From: Promethearchaeota archaeon
GTDB taxonomy: Archaea > Asgardarchaeota > Lokiarchaeia > Sigyniarchaeales > SOKP01
Direction: 5' to 3'
DNA length: 43,556 bases
NCBI GenBank assembly: GCA_016840085.1
Contig: JAEOTA010000002.1
Span: 1 to 43,556 of the forward strand
Part shown: one piece after another, positions 16,998 to 26,021 of the stretch
How the letters are laid out: each line of letters opens with the position of its first letter
Numbering within the stretch: the stretch's first letter is position 1
Notes under the pieces: generated by a model
Databases searched by the model: none
Told to the model about the DNA's origin: nothing
The model's input: the letters and a program-made list of their open reading frames with translations, nothing else
Position numbers and translations under genes: made by a program

Positions 16998-17501
16998 ATG
17001 AGCGACACAAAATTAAGAGATATGATTAAGGAATATCTTTCCGATGCTGAATTAAAAGAGACGTTACATGATCCTAAGTTAGAACTTGGATTCCGCTTTA
17101 TGTTTCCACCAGGTAAGAATCCACAGGGTAGACCTATCGGACGTCCTTTTACTGTGGTAAAGGTAAAAAACAAAAATGTTTTAGAACTTTCAAGCCTGAT
17201 CAATATTTCACCAGATCACACAGAAAAATTGGATGCAATGGAAAAAGGTTCAAAAGAAAAATTCTTTAAGACTCTAATAAAGACCTTCTTTCTGAAGGAA
17301 GTGTTTTTTAATATTGATCAAAGCCATAACAGATATATGATAATTGATAATATTTTTTTATCTTCAGGAGAAATTATAACTAAGAACACCTTCTATAACA
17401 GTATACGCAAAGTGCTTGGCTGTGTGTTGTATAGCATAGCCGAATTACAAGACTTCTGCGCCGGAGAGTTTGATATTTCTGATTTAAAATTAATTCCTTA
17501 A
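16998..17501 (+). CDS. Hypothetical protein, possibly DUF2299-like
   Basis: 167 aa, ATG start, 52 bases after the 564-aa gene. Contains MIKEYLSDAELKETL, then GFRFMFPPGKNPQGRPIGRP and VVKVKNKNVLELSSLINISP, followed by a helix and a second strand pair (FFNIDQSHNRYMIIDNIFL). The helix-strand-strand layout with a later long helix resembles small archaeal chaperone-like DUF2299 proteins, but that is a weak match by eye. No transmembrane segment. Likely co-transcribed with the downstream membrane protein. Confidence 0.5.
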   Translation: MSDTKLRDMIKEYLSDAELKETLHDPKLELGFRFMFPPGKNPQGRPIGRPFTVVKVKNKNVLELSSLINISPDHTEKLDAMEKGSKEKFFKTLIKTFFLKEVFFNIDQSHNRYMIIDNIFLSSGEIITKNTFYNSIRKVLGCVLYSIAELQDFCAGEFDISDLKLIP

Positions 17502-17523
17502 TCCAAATACCAAGAATAAGCGA

Positions 17524-18009
17524 ATGAAAATGGGAGAAAAAAATCTTAATGTAGCAACCTTTTATTCAGGCCTGATCGCAATATTATTAGGAATAATTAT
17601 CTACCTTCTGCTTTCTGAAGATCCTACCGCAACAGATAAAGCCGGAGCCAGCATTGGGGCATTCTTTTTGGTGATATTTGGTGTTATGTTTATTACCGGA
17701 GTGATTAGAATCATAGTTCCTTCTTTTGGAAAGAAAAAGTTGATCGTTGAAAAGTTAAAGGCATGGGGGCTTTTGGATTCAGTGAGGGATTATAATTATT
17801 TCAAAGAAATTCAAGCAATTCCGTTTTATCAAAAGTTAGAAGAATTTGGAGAGGAATTTATCGAAGATTATATTAAAGTAATGCGTCTCAAGACGTTAAA
17901 AAAGATCAGACAATATATTGAAAGCCTATCAGAATCACATAGAAAGATTCGTATTGCAGCCACCTATTATAACATAAAAAATGATCAAGATACAAGATTT
18001 AAGAAGTGA
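17524..18009 (+). CDS. Two-TM protein with a C-terminal repeat domain (paralogue A)
   Basis: 161 aa. Two membrane helices, ATFYSGLIAILLGIIIYLLL and GAFFLVIFGVMFITGVIRII, occupy the first 65 residues. A soluble ~90-residue domain follows: LIVEKLKAWGLLDSVRDYNY, FYQKLEEFGEEFIEDYIKVM, LKTLKKIRQYIESLSES. This second domain is clearly homologous to the next gene's whole product, so the pair arose by tandem duplication with gain or loss of the membrane anchor. The domain family is not one I recognise. It would face the cytoplasm if the inside-positive KKK following helix 2 is taken as evidence. Confidence 0.6.
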   Translation: MKMGEKNLNVATFYSGLIAILLGIIIYLLLSEDPTATDKAGASIGAFFLVIFGVMFITGVIRIIVPSFGKKKLIVEKLKAWGLLDSVRDYNYFKEIQAIPFYQKLEEFGEEFIEDYIKVMRLKTLKKIRQYIESLSESHRKIRIAATYYNIKNDQDTRFKK

Positions 18010-18019
18010 AAAAAGAAGA

Positions 18020-18313
18020 ATGGTAGATATTCAGAATATTAAGGAAAAGCTGATAGCATGGAATCTCTTGAATACCAACGAGGATTATAGGTTTTTCAAG
18101 GAGATTGAGCCATTGCTTTTTTTTCAGAAATTGGAACGTTTTGGAGATCAATTTGTACACGATTATCTTAAAATTATGAATCTCAAAACGTCTAAAGATA
18201 TCAGAAGATATATTGAGAGCGTGTCTGATTCTAAAAGAAAAATTTTAATTGCAGACACCTATTTTAACATAATGAAAGGTCAAAAAATAAGATTAAAATC
18301 AGTCCCTTTATAA
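18020..18313 (+). CDS. Soluble paralogue of the preceding domain (paralogue B)
   Basis: 97 aa from ATG 18020, eleven bases after the upstream stop; a longer frame from 17981 overlapping that gene is possible. Aligns over its full length with the C-terminal domain of the 17524 gene: KEKLIAWNLLNTNEDYRFFK, FFQKLERFGDQFVHDYLKIM, LKTSKDIRRYIESVSDSKRK and a closing YFNIMKGQKIR. About half of the residues are identical by eye. No membrane segment. Function unknown; the pair suggests a membrane-bound and a free form of one binding module. Confidence 0.6.
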   Translation: MVDIQNIKEKLIAWNLLNTNEDYRFFKEIEPLLFFQKLERFGDQFVHDYLKIMNLKTSKDIRRYIESVSDSKRKILIADTYFNIMKGQKIRLKSVPL

Positions 18314-18360
18314 TTAATATGGTAGTATTCAAAAGGTATCAAAAATCATTTTGATGAAGT

Positions 18361-18822
18361 ATGGTAGCATATTATAATTTGTTTGAGCTTGGCTATCAAA
18401 TATCTCTTTTCCCTATTCATTCCGTAGAGGCACTTGTAGGAGGTATCGAAGCCTTTAAGCCAAGATATGAAAAAGTGAGAGAGCTTTTATGGCAACCGCG
18501 ATTATGGAATGCATATAAACCATTTGAGAACGTGATCCGATTTCAAAAGGACACCACATGGTTAACAGAAAATTATGAATACCTAAAAAGTGCTCATGAA
18601 GATCTCCAGAAGGCGATCTATACCTCACTTCGAAAAAAGAATGATAGAGCAATATTTGAGTTAGGAAACACTTCCAACAGGACCACCCTTTCATCATTGA
18701 TAGGTAAATTAATAGAAGAAAATATTATTCCTAAATCCGTAGCAGAATATCCCGTTCCTACAGATGAGAATGAATTGAGTACATTTAAAGAGGACCTTCT
18801 GAATTGCTTTAAGAATCCATAA
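18361..18822 (+). CDS. Hypothetical protein, 153 aa
   Basis: ATG start, 47 bases after paralogue B. Mixed alpha/beta with segments LFELGYQISLFPIHSVEALV, RYEKVRELLWQPRLWNAYKP, FQKDTTWLTENYEYLKSAHE and LGNTSNRTTLSSLIGKLIEE. No signal peptide, zinc site or obvious catalytic motif. It ends the plus-strand run of unknown genes begun at 14763 and may belong to the same unit. Confidence 0.5.
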   Translation: MVAYYNLFELGYQISLFPIHSVEALVGGIEAFKPRYEKVRELLWQPRLWNAYKPFENVIRFQKDTTWLTENYEYLKSAHEDLQKAIYTSLRKKNDRAIFELGNTSNRTTLSSLIGKLIEENIIPKSVAEYPVPTDENELSTFKEDLLNCFKNP

Positions 18823-18858
18823 AACTCTCATTCCAAGCCGAAAAGTTTTTCTTTATCA

Positions 18859-18894
18859 ATGATACCTAAAAAAATGATACCTAAAAAAAAGATA
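18859..18894. repeat. Short tandem repeat, 15-bp unit
   Basis: ATGATACCTAAAAAA occurs twice in a row (from 18859 and 18874) with a decayed third copy (AAGATACATAA). It lies between the convergent 153-aa gene and the minus-strand remnant. Probably replication slippage; no function evident. Confidence 0.6.
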
Positions 18895-18905
18895 CATAAT
18901 TCTTA

Positions 18906-19420
18906 CTAAAAGTCAGAGTGAGAAGACCAGATTCTATCTTCTGCTATTTTTATTGATTTCCGCCTCTTCAGTTTTTCGATAACTCTCTTCTTGTTAATCA
19001 ATCCATTAACTTTTCGTAATAACGACTGCTTATCAATAGCAATCATCTCAAATATCTGTTCTAACTCTTCTAAGGTAAAAAATGAGATACATTCCTCATT
19101 GAGAAAATCATCTAAGTATTCAATTTGATTTGTGTGAATCTGATCCTGGATAAATGATCTCATACACTCAAATGCTTTTTCATACCTCTCCAATGCTAAC
19201 TCTCTAATTAACCCGAAGATTTTAAAGAATTGAGGATTAAGTTCAAGAATTTTCACACACACTTTGAATGTACTCCGCTTCCACCCGAATTCAAAGAATA
19301 GAATCGCTAATCTACTTAACGCATAGATATTTTCAGAATCTTGCTGTAAAAGTTTTAAATATGCTTCCAGAGAGAGATGTTCTAAGAAAAAATTACCATA
19401 TCCCGCCCCTGCAATTGAGC
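18906..19420 (-). pseudogene. 5'-truncated TPR-like helical protein
   Basis: The frame is open from about 19420 to the stop at 18906, but the only usable start is a GTG at 19262 that cuts through a helix. Above it the frame encodes LSLEAYLKLLQQDSENIYAL then SRLAILFFEFGWKRSTFKVC and KILELNPQFFKIF, which is TPR-like. The C-terminal part (FFTLEELEQIFEMIAID, RKVNGLINKKRVIEKL) looks intact. Coding sense fades near 19378, where a plus-strand gene fragment begins. I read this as the 3' part of a gene that lost its front by rearrangement. A functional 118-aa product from the GTG cannot be excluded. Confidence 0.5.
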
Positions 19421-20058
19421 TTAATCAAGGTCAGCTTTTTAAATCCATAAGAAAATTGGCTTTTACGCATAATTTTGATATGAAAATCCTTTCTGGGAAA
19501 TATGGATTAGTAGAACCACACACCATACTAGAACCTTATGACCAAAAACTGACTAAAAAAGAGGATATTGAGAAGTTTTCTGTAGAAATTAATTCAAAGA
19601 TTTGTCAAATATGGAGAGAATATGATCTTATTATCATCCTTATGGGAAAAAAATATCGCCAAGTTTTAGAACCCTATTTTGATGGGAAATTTAGGGTAAT
19701 AACTCATGAAAAAGGCATTTTTGGATATTTACATCGGTTATCTTATTTCAATACTTTAACAAAGGAAGAATTTTTTAAGGAAATTGAGAAATACCGAATT
19801 GTTGAATGTGCGGAATACCTGTGGAATAGATGGGATTTTAATTTCCCCCAAAAATATATTGATCCTAACCGCCCTCATTGTTGTAAGTTTTGCACGTATA
19901 GAAGCAGAAAGAATAAGAATGATATTTGCACATTTTCCAAATTATACCTTGAATATTATCAAAAAGTATTAGATGATAGAGCATTTTTTGAATCTCTTTC
20001 CAAGAAAAATCCTACTCTTGAAAAAATACCTCTTTCAAGTAGACTCAAATCCAATTAG
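19378..20058 (+). pseudogene. DUF6884-like protein lacking its start (truncated 5' end)
   Basis: The conserved N-terminal motif CSKKKLPYPAPAIELNQGQL is in frame at 19378-19437, upstream of the TTG at 19456 where a naive call would start. The family then continues MKILSGKYGLVEPHTILEPY, DLIIILMGKKYRQVLEP and a C-terminal part with CCKFC and CTF. The pattern CS/TKKK...PAPA.ELY and LSAKYGL..P matches DUF6884/YaaA-like proteins. The first few residues before the cysteine are missing: a TAG at 19324 closes the frame with no ATG or GTG between. The gene has lost its extreme 5' end or carries an indel. About 225 residues remain. Confidence 0.6.
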
Positions 20059-20479
20059 AAGACAACATTAGATCATTTTATAAAATTATAGGTAAATAGT
20101 ATTCAAAATATCCCCTTTTTTTTTTAATTTTTGTTTCCTCTACCGATTAGTATTGATTGGGATTAATTTTTATTTAATTTCCAAATCTTTACTTCAATCT
20201 TGTTCTAATATTTGGTATCTAAAAAAGATTAAGGAGTTCCTAAATCAACTATTATCCATTATGAAAGTTTAAAAGATCTTTACAAAGATAATATGATATA
20301 ATAAAATAAAAAAAAAATTATTAGAATTTTTATTTACCATACATGCTTATTTGTATTTGATCGCCAAAAGGAGATCATTTTTTGTTATCTATATACATGC
20401 ATGGTGAAAGTTCTTGCTTGTTCAGTTAAACCACTTATTTTCTTAAATAAAATAGGAAAAAGTAGGTTGTTAAAGGGAA
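20059..20479. other. Spacer without a recognisable gene
   Basis: About 420 bases of very AT-rich sequence between the DUF6884-like fragment and dnaK's 3' end. I see only short ORFs, T-rich tracts near 20115-20140 (a possible terminator for the plus-strand gene) and no RNA-like fold that stands out by eye. Confidence 0.5.
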
Positions 20480-22501
20480 CTAATCCGACTCATCCCATTC
20501 TACATCAACTATTTTTTTGCCTTTCTTCTTCTTGTCTTCTTCTTTATCTTTTTCTGTTTTGTATGTAGCCCCACCCGCTCCTGTTTCATCCATTCCGCCT
20601 GGAGGCACACCTCCCATTCCACCTGGAGGGACTCCGCCCATACCGCCAGCAGCACGTTGGGCTTGTTCAGCAGCTTGTTGATAGACTTGATCTTGTGTTT
20701 GTGAAGCATAAATTCTTTGTGAAAAACTATACATAGATTTCTGTAAATTTTCTATGCCCATTTTAATCCGATTGACGTCATCAGTTTTAATATCTTCTTC
20801 TAATGATGAAATCGCAGCTTCAATCTGTTGTTTTTCATCTTCTTGGATTTTATCCTTGTTCTCTTCTATTAATTTTCTTGTCTGATAGATCATTGAGTCC
20901 GCATTATTCTTTGCTTCAACTAATTCTCTCACTTTTTTATCTTCATCTTCAAATTGTGAAGCTGTTCTAATTTTTTCCTCAATTTCTTCAGGAGTTAATC
21001 CTTTAGCACCTGTCACTGTAATACCCGTTTCTTTTCCAGTCCCTAAATCTTTTGCGGTGACATGGACTATTCCATCAGCATCAATTGAGAATTTTACTTC
21101 TATTTGTGGAACACCTCGAGGTGCTGGAGGAATTCCAGTTAAATGAAACATACCCAGCGAGATATTATCTTTAGCCATTGCTCTCTCTCCTTGAAGGACA
21201 TTAATAGTTACTGCGGGTTGATTATCAGCAGCGGTACTAAACTTCTCAGCTTTTTCAGTTGGTATAGTACTATTTCGTTCAATTAGTTTAGTAAATACTC
21301 CTCCGAGAGTTTCGACTCCTAGTGAAAGAGGAGTGACGTCTAATAATAATAAATCTTCGATATCTCCCGCTATAATTCCCCCTTGAATAGAAGCTCCTAT
21401 TGCAACACATTCCATTGGATCGACTCCATGTTCAGGCTCTTTTCCGAAAAATTTTCTAAATCTCTCTTGAACTGAGGGCATTCTAGTTGGACCACCAACT
21501 AAAATAATTTTGTGCATATCACTTGCAGATAACTTTGCGTCAGAAACAGCTCTTTGCATTATTGGATCAAGCCTTCTAAGAGTAGGTTCTATTAATTGCT
21601 CTAATTTTGCTCTTGTAAGTTCTATATTAATATGAACAGGATTACCTTCCTTTTGTGATATATAAGGTAAATCTATTGTTGTAGTGAGAGTTGTTGATAA
21701 TTCAATTTTAGCTTTTTCACCAGCGTCTTTAATTCTGATCATTGCTTTATTGTCACCCCTTAAATCAATTCCCTCTTTCTTTTTGAAATCTTCAGTTACC
21801 CAATCAATTATCGCGTTATCCATATCAGTCCCACCCAGCTGAGTATCGCCCGCGGTGGATAGGACTTCCACGACTCCCTCCCCGTATTCCATTAGTGTGA
21901 TATCAAACGTACCTCCACCAAGATCTAAAACACAGATTTTTAATAACTTCTCTTTCGTGTCTTTATCTAAGCCATATGCTAAACAGGCAGCAGTAGGTTC
22001 ATTGATCATTCGCACTACCTCAAGTCCTGCAATTTCACCAGCATTTTTGGTAGATGTTCGTTGAGCATCATTGAAATAGGCAGGAACTGTAATAACAGCT
22101 TTTTTCACGGGCTTTCCGAGATATGCTGAAGCGTCATTTTTAATTTTAGTTAGAATCATAGCGGAAATTTCTTCAGGTGAAAATTCTTGCGTTTTATCTC
22201 CAACTTTCAAATTCGCTTTATATGAGGTACCCATCTTTCGTTTTATAGCAGTCACTGTTCCATCGGGGTTCGATACTGCCTGGCGACGAGCTGGCTCACC
22301 AACAATTTTACGTCCACTATCATCAAAAGCTACATATGAAGGAAATGCCTTACCTCCAAGAGTTCTTCCTTCAGCAGCAGGAACTATTTCTGGTTTTCCC
22401 GTAGCACTCAATACAGCGCATGCACTATTCGAAGTTCCTAAATCGATTCCCACTATCGTCTCTTTTCTTGTAGTAGATTTTTTTGATTCTTCTTCACTCA
22501 T
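20480..22501 (-). CDS. dnaK: Chaperone protein DnaK (Hsp70)
   Basis: 673 aa. ATPase domain: phosphate-1 motif [40 protein letters not shown] and adenosine motif [13 protein letters not shown]. Linker [19 protein letters not shown] and substrate-binding domain follow ([21 protein letters not shown]), then a helical lid and a C-terminal tail with PGGMGGV repeats and an acidic/lysine stretch ending DVEWDESD. It is a cytoplasmic ATP-driven chaperone working with a DnaJ and the divergent GrpE. Archaeal dnaK genes are generally of bacterial origin. No dnaJ is in the window, so it must be elsewhere if present. Confidence 0.97.
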   Translation of the reverse strand: MSEEESKKSTTRKETIVGIDLGTSNSACAVLSATGKPEIVPAAEGRTLGGKAFPSYVAFDDSGRKIVGEPARRQAVSNPDGTVTAIKRKMGTSYKANLKVGDKTQEFSPEEISAMILTKIKNDASAYLGKPVKKAVITVPAYFNDAQRTSTKNAGEIAGLEVVRMINEPTAACLAYGLDKDTKEKLLKICVLDLGGGTFDITLMEYGEGVVEVLSTAGDTQLGGTDMDNAIIDWVTEDFKKKEGIDLRGDNKAMIRIKDAGEKAKIELSTTLTTTIDLPYISQKEGNPVHINIELTRAKLEQLIEPTLRRLDPIMQRAVSDAKLSASDMHKIILVGGPTRMPSVQERFRKFFGKEPEHGVDPMECVAIGASIQGGIIAGDIEDLLLLDVTPLSLGVETLGGVFTKLIERNSTIPTEKAEKFSTAADNQPAVTINVLQGERAMAKDNISLGMFHLTGIPPAPRGVPQIEVKFSIDADGIVHVTAKDLGTGKETGITVTGAKGLTPEEIEEKIRTASQFEDEDKKVRELVEAKNNADSMIYQTRKLIEENKDKIQEDEKQQIEAAISSLEEDIKTDDVNRIKMGIENLQKSMYSFSQRIYASQTQDQVYQQAAEQAQRAAGGMGGVPPGGMGGVPPGGMDETGAGGATYKTEKDKEEDKKKKGKKIVDVEWDESD

Positions 22502-22530
22502 GCTTAAAACATCTCTTCTTCTAAGAATTT

Positions 22531-22540
22531 TAAGTATAAA
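22531..22540 (-). promoter_or_regulatory. Candidate TATA box of dnaK
   Basis: TTTATACTTA on the minus strand, centred about 34 bases upstream of the dnaK ATG. Transcription would start a few bases before the start codon, giving a short leader, as is usual in archaea. Confidence 0.4.
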
Positions 22541-22710
22541 TTAATCTAATTTTCAAAGGTTTTCTAATATTTAATAATTTAATGATTATAATATTGTAAA
22601 ATTTACTATAGTTAAGTAATTAAACTAAATTTATAACTTTTATTTATAAAGATCTCTAAGTCATAAAATTAAAAAAAGTTAACTGATTTTTAATCATATA
22701 CTTACTGTTC

Positions 22711-22718
22711 ATAAATAC
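22711..22718 (+). promoter_or_regulatory. Candidate TATA box of grpE
   Basis: ATAAATAC lies 27-34 bases before the grpE ATG at 22745, with GGA at 22735-22737 as a weak ribosome-binding site. Together with the dnaK box it makes a divergent chaperone promoter region. No CIRCE or other known heat-shock operator was seen. Confidence 0.35.
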
Positions 22719-22744
22719 TATTTACTTATTATTAGGAAATTATC

Positions 22745-23590
22745 ATGAATGAAAATAGCAACAACGATATGAAAAATGAAAGTGGTGCAACCAGCACAAC
22801 CAAAGAAAGTGAAGATGAAACAATAAAACAAAAAGAAGATACTCAAGATAGTTTTGATAGCATATTAAAGCCTGATGAAATTAAAAAATTAGAAGAAAAA
22901 GAGCATTATGAATTAGAATATTTTTCTAAAGAGGATTTTACTGAAAAAATTCAAAATCTAGAGAAGACCTTAGAAGAAAAGGAAGATAAATTAAAAAAGC
23001 TACAAGAAGAAAATGAAAAATCAAAGAAAAAATATATGCATCTGCAAGCAGAATTTGAAAATGCTCAAAAGCGTTGGGATAAAAATAGACAAAATTTAAG
23101 AACAGAATATACTGCTTCTGCCTTAAAAACTTTTCTACCGCTCTATGATTCTTTTAAAAAAGCCCTTGAAAGCGCGAATGAACCAGAAAAAAATATACTT
23201 AATGGTTTCTATACCCAATTTATGAATATATTCAAATCACATGGAGCTGAACCTATACATGTAGAAGTGAATAGTCAATTTGATTATAGTGTACATGAGG
23301 CTTTAACTTCTATTGAAAAAGAAGATATGCCTGAAAACAATATAATAGAAGTAGTTCAAGATGGTTGGAAATATGGTAAAGAAGTTATACGTTATTCTAA
23401 AGTAATAATCTCTCGAAAGCCTAAACTTCCAGAACCAGAGCCTGAAGAAGAAAAAACTGAAGAAAAAGAAGCTGAAGAATCAATATCAGAAGAAGTTACG
23501 ACTGAACAAGTAAAAATAGAGGAAGAGAATAAAAAAGAGAAAAAGATCAAGAAGCATAAGAAAGATAAAGAAAAAGAAAAATCTGAATAA
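22745..23590 (+). CDS. grpE: Nucleotide exchange factor GrpE
   Basis: 281 aa, longer than the usual ~180-200. The N-terminal ~70 residues are charged and disordered. A long coiled coil (IQNLEKTLEEKEDKLKKLQE) leads into the GrpE core: LQAEFENAQKRW, LKTFLPLYDSFKKALES, then VNSQFDYSVHEALTSI and EVVQDGWKYGKEVIRYSKVI. The C-terminal ~60 residues are an unusual acidic then Lys-rich tail (KKEKKIKKHKKDKEKEKSE). It releases ADP from DnaK. The divergent arrangement with dnaK supports co-regulation. Confidence 0.93.
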   Translation: MNENSNNDMKNESGATSTTKESEDETIKQKEDTQDSFDSILKPDEIKKLEEKEHYELEYFSKEDFTEKIQNLEKTLEEKEDKLKKLQEENEKSKKKYMHLQAEFENAQKRWDKNRQNLRTEYTASALKTFLPLYDSFKKALESANEPEKNILNGFYTQFMNIFKSHGAEPIHVEVNSQFDYSVHEALTSIEKEDMPENNIIEVVQDGWKYGKEVIRYSKVIISRKPKLPEPEPEEEKTEEKEAEESISEEVTTEQVKIEEENKKEKKIKKHKKDKEKEKSE

Positions 23591-23802
23591 TCTACAATTT
23601 TAATCTATTTCTTTTTCTTTAAATCATAATCATTTGTGTTATAGAATTAAACCTAAAAAGTTAATTAGCTTGATATGCTATATAATATAGAAATAATTAG
23701 GACCAGTATATAGGAGAAAATTTTAAGAAAATAAACCAAAATTAAATAAAAATATTAATAAGATAATCAAATAATTAAAAAAGTAAAAGAGATAAACAAA
23801 TA

Positions 23803-24054
23803 ATGAGTGATGAACCACAACTCCCTCCAATCCCCGCGATAGGAGATATAATAGATCGAAAGAAGAGATTTGTTGAAAGAAAACATAGTGTTATAAAATG
23901 TGAAGCATGTAAAGCTGATTATTCAAGAACTTTCAAACCTGGAGACTTTGTATTTAAAAAAATCACTGATGAAGAATGTAATAAGTGTAAGCGAAGTAAA
24001 TCCTTAACAATTGTAGAGATTTACTCTGAATGGATTGATCCTAAGAAGGAGTAA
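23803..24054 (+). CDS. Zinc-binding small protein
   Basis: 83 aa, ATG start. Has two CxxC pairs, CEAC near residue 37 and CNKC near residue 63, separated by a beta-hairpin (YSRTFKPGDFVFKKI), so a single zinc ribbon. A Pro-rich N-terminus (PQLPPIPAIGDII) precedes a basic segment. Stand-alone ribbons like this are widespread in archaea with unknown roles. It follows grpE by 212 bases, probably with its own promoter. Confidence 0.6.
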   Translation: MSDEPQLPPIPAIGDIIDRKKRFVERKHSVIKCEACKADYSRTFKPGDFVFKKITDEECNKCKRSKSLTIVEIYSEWIDPKKE

Positions 24055-24157
24055 TTCAATCACTATCTTTTATTTATTATATCTATGAGGAGTAATTATT
24101 GTAAATTTATTTTATTTTTTTAAGGACTCTTTAGATTTTTAGAGGAATAGTAAGATA

Positions 24158-24175
24158 AACTATATATAAATTAAA
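24158..24175 (+). promoter_or_regulatory. Candidate TATA box of the MNT-HEPN operon
   Basis: ACTATATATAAATTAAAC about 25-40 bases before the TTG at 24198. This geometry predicts a leaderless or nearly leaderless mRNA and supports use of the TTG as the first codon. Confidence 0.45.
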
Positions 24176-24197
24176 CATTATAAATAGTTGAAAAAAC

Positions 24198-24551
24198 TTG
24201 CAACGACTTAAAGAAATCTCAAAAAAAATAGCAGAAAGAAAAACTAAAATAAGAACATCTCTGAAATCATTAGTGGAACAATTAAAAAATTTTGGAGCGT
24301 TGAAAATATACGTTTTTGGTTCTTATAATCGGGATGAAATAGATGTAAATAGTGACCTTGACTTATTTGTTATCATGCCTTCAAATAAAACTGGAAAGGA
24401 ATGGATCGATTTCATATATAGCAACATTGAAAGAGAAGTTTCCTCAGATATAATTGTATTCAATATCGATGAATTTAATGATCAATTACCATCAAGTTCT
24501 TTCCTTACTAGTATTATCCAATCAGGGAGTTTAATTTATGAAAAGACCTGA
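24198..24551 (+). CDS. MNT-type nucleotidyltransferase (MNT-HEPN pair)
   Basis: 117 aa from TTG 24198. Shows the minimal nucleotidyltransferase signature GSYNRDEIDVNSDLDLFV, fitting GS-x10-DxD, with the third acidic residue likely in SSDIIVFN. Overlaps the downstream HEPN gene by 14 bases, the classic two-gene arrangement. In characterised MntA/HepT systems the MNT protein adenylylates and neutralises the HEPN toxin. Here this is family-based inference. Other minimal nucleotidyltransferase pairs have unknown roles. Confidence 0.85.
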   Translation: MQRLKEISKKIAERKTKIRTSLKSLVEQLKNFGALKIYVFGSYNRDEIDVNSDLDLFVIMPSNKTGKEWIDFIYSNIEREVSSDIIVFNIDEFNDQLPSSSFLTSIIQSGSLIYEKT

Positions 24552-24954
24552 AAAAGAAGAAGCTTTAAGATGGTTTATTCATGCAAAGGATGAGTTTAAT
24601 GATGCTGACGAATTGAGAAAAAGAAATCGTTTTTATCTTGCGTTGTTTCACTTCCAACAATCAGCTGAAAAGGCTCTTAAAGCTTATTTATATTTAAATG
24701 TAAAATCTGTTGAAATTTTTTATACACATTCGATAACTGATTTATTAGAAATGGCAATTGAGATTGATTTTGAATTTAAAGAAATAACTACTGTAAAAAA
24801 ACTTGATCAATATTATATCCCAACTAAATATCCTAATGGCCTTCCAGGCGGAATTCCTTCTAGGTATTATGATGATCCAATTGAAGCTGAAAATGCAATG
24901 ACATTAGCTAAGGATTTAATTGATTTAATTGAAAAAAAGATAAATCTAGAATAA
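24538..24954 (+). CDS. HEPN-domain protein (MNT partner)
   Basis: 138 aa. PF05168-style HEPN: EEALRWFIHAKDEFNDADEL, then FYLALFHFQQSAEKALKAYL with the QQSAEKALKA helix, a THSITDLLEMA segment, and the C-terminal YYIPTKYPNG and SRYYDDP. The RNase motif R-x4-6-H is not obvious: the His of THS is preceded by KSVEIFYT without an Arg. The protein may thus lack the ribonuclease activity of HepT toxins, or use other residues. Co-translated with the nucleotidyltransferase. Confidence 0.85.
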   Translation: MKRPEKEEALRWFIHAKDEFNDADELRKRNRFYLALFHFQQSAEKALKAYLYLNVKSVEIFYTHSITDLLEMAIEIDFEFKEITTVKKLDQYYIPTKYPNGLPGGIPSRYYDDPIEAENAMTLAKDLIDLIEKKINLE

Positions 24955-25018
24955 ATCTTTTAGGATTGAAAAAACATTTTTGATAATAAAGATTTTATAA
25001 AAAATATTAGTATGAGGG

Positions 25019-26014
25019 TTATTTCTCAAGTCCTAGCATTTTTATAATAAGATCTGCCATAGAATAAGGATCTAAAGACTTTTTAATGGCTTTTTCAATA
25101 TATTGTTCAATCTTTTCATCAGAATGTATTAATTTTTCTACTTTTTTGGTTAATTTATATTTCAAAATCTCTATGGTTTCACTTTTAATTCTATTTTTCA
25201 TATAGTTTGAAATAACTCCTGACTCTTCTAAAAAGGATTTATGATTTTCTATGAGTCCAAGAAGTTTGTCAAAGTTTTCCCCTGTTTTTGAATTTACTTT
25301 TGTAATTTCTGGAGTCCATTGATTTATTTTGGCAAATTTATCTTTAAAATCTTTAGATTCATATTTATAGCTTTTTCTAAATTCAAGCATTTGTTCTATT
25401 TCGGCTACTTTCTTATCTGTTCCAGGTAAATCCATTTTATTTACAACAAAAATATCTGTTATTTCCATAATTCCCGCTTTGATTGCTTGAATGTCATCAC
25501 CTAAACCTGGAACCAATAATACAACCACAGTTTCAGCAGATTTGAATATATCTACTTCAGATTGTCCGACACCAACAGTCTCAATGATTATTATATCACA
25601 TCCATAAGCGTCTAAGATTTTAATGGCATCTTCAGTAGCTCTCGCAAGCCCTCCCAATTGCCCTCTATTAGCCATACTTCTAATAAATACATTGTTGAGT
25701 GAAAAATTTTGTTTCATTCGTATTCTATCTCCTAAAAGAGCGCCACCCGTTAAAGGAGACGTAGGATCAACACAGATAATTCCAATTTTTTTACCCTGAT
25801 CAACATATCTTTTAGTTAGTGTTGAGATAAAGGTAGATTTACCAGTACCGGGAGCTCCTGTAATACCTAAGATATAGGCATTTCCAGTATATTCATAAAT
25901 AGAATTGATAATTTCTTCCGCTGCCTCAAAATTATTTTCAACAAAAGTAATTAAACGAGCTGCAGCTCTGGGGTTTCCTTCTAATAAAAGAGAAATAAAA
26001 TTAGAATAGTCCAT
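25019..26014 (-). CDS. meaB: Methylmalonyl-CoA mutase-associated GTPase MeaB
   Basis: 331 aa, normal for the MeaB/ArgK G3E GTPases. Walker A GITGAPGTGKSTFIS near residue 50, ICVDPTSPLTGGALLGDRIR, FIRSMANRGQLGGLA, switch-II ETVGVGQSEVD and base-recognition NKMD. It loads and protects adenosylcobalamin on methylmalonyl-CoA mutase. Seven bases separate it from the B12-binding subunit, so the three genes are one operon. The C-terminal helices (SIETILKYKLTKKVEKL-like) fit the dimerisation arm. Confidence 0.95.
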   Translation of the reverse strand: MDYSNFISLLLEGNPRAAARLITFVENNFEAAEEIINSIYEYTGNAYILGITGAPGTGKSTFISTLTKRYVDQGKKIGIICVDPTSPLTGGALLGDRIRMKQNFSLNNVFIRSMANRGQLGGLARATEDAIKILDAYGCDIIIIETVGVGQSEVDIFKSAETVVVLLVPGLGDDIQAIKAGIMEITDIFVVNKMDLPGTDKKVAEIEQMLEFRKSYKYESKDFKDKFAKINQWTPEITKVNSKTGENFDKLLGLIENHKSFLEESGVISNYMKNRIKSETIEILKYKLTKKVEKLIHSDEKIEQYIEKAIKKSLDPYSMADLIIKMLGLEK

Positions 26015-26021
26015 TCTGTTA

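Noticed and set aside
20581..20650. GGM/PGGMGGV repeats as a possible mobile or regulatory repeat
   Set aside because: They encode the usual low-complexity DnaK C-terminal tail.
20509..20709. 66-codon minus-strand ORF in dnaK's tail
   Set aside because: Alternative frame of the repetitive GGM/Lys-rich dnaK C-terminus.
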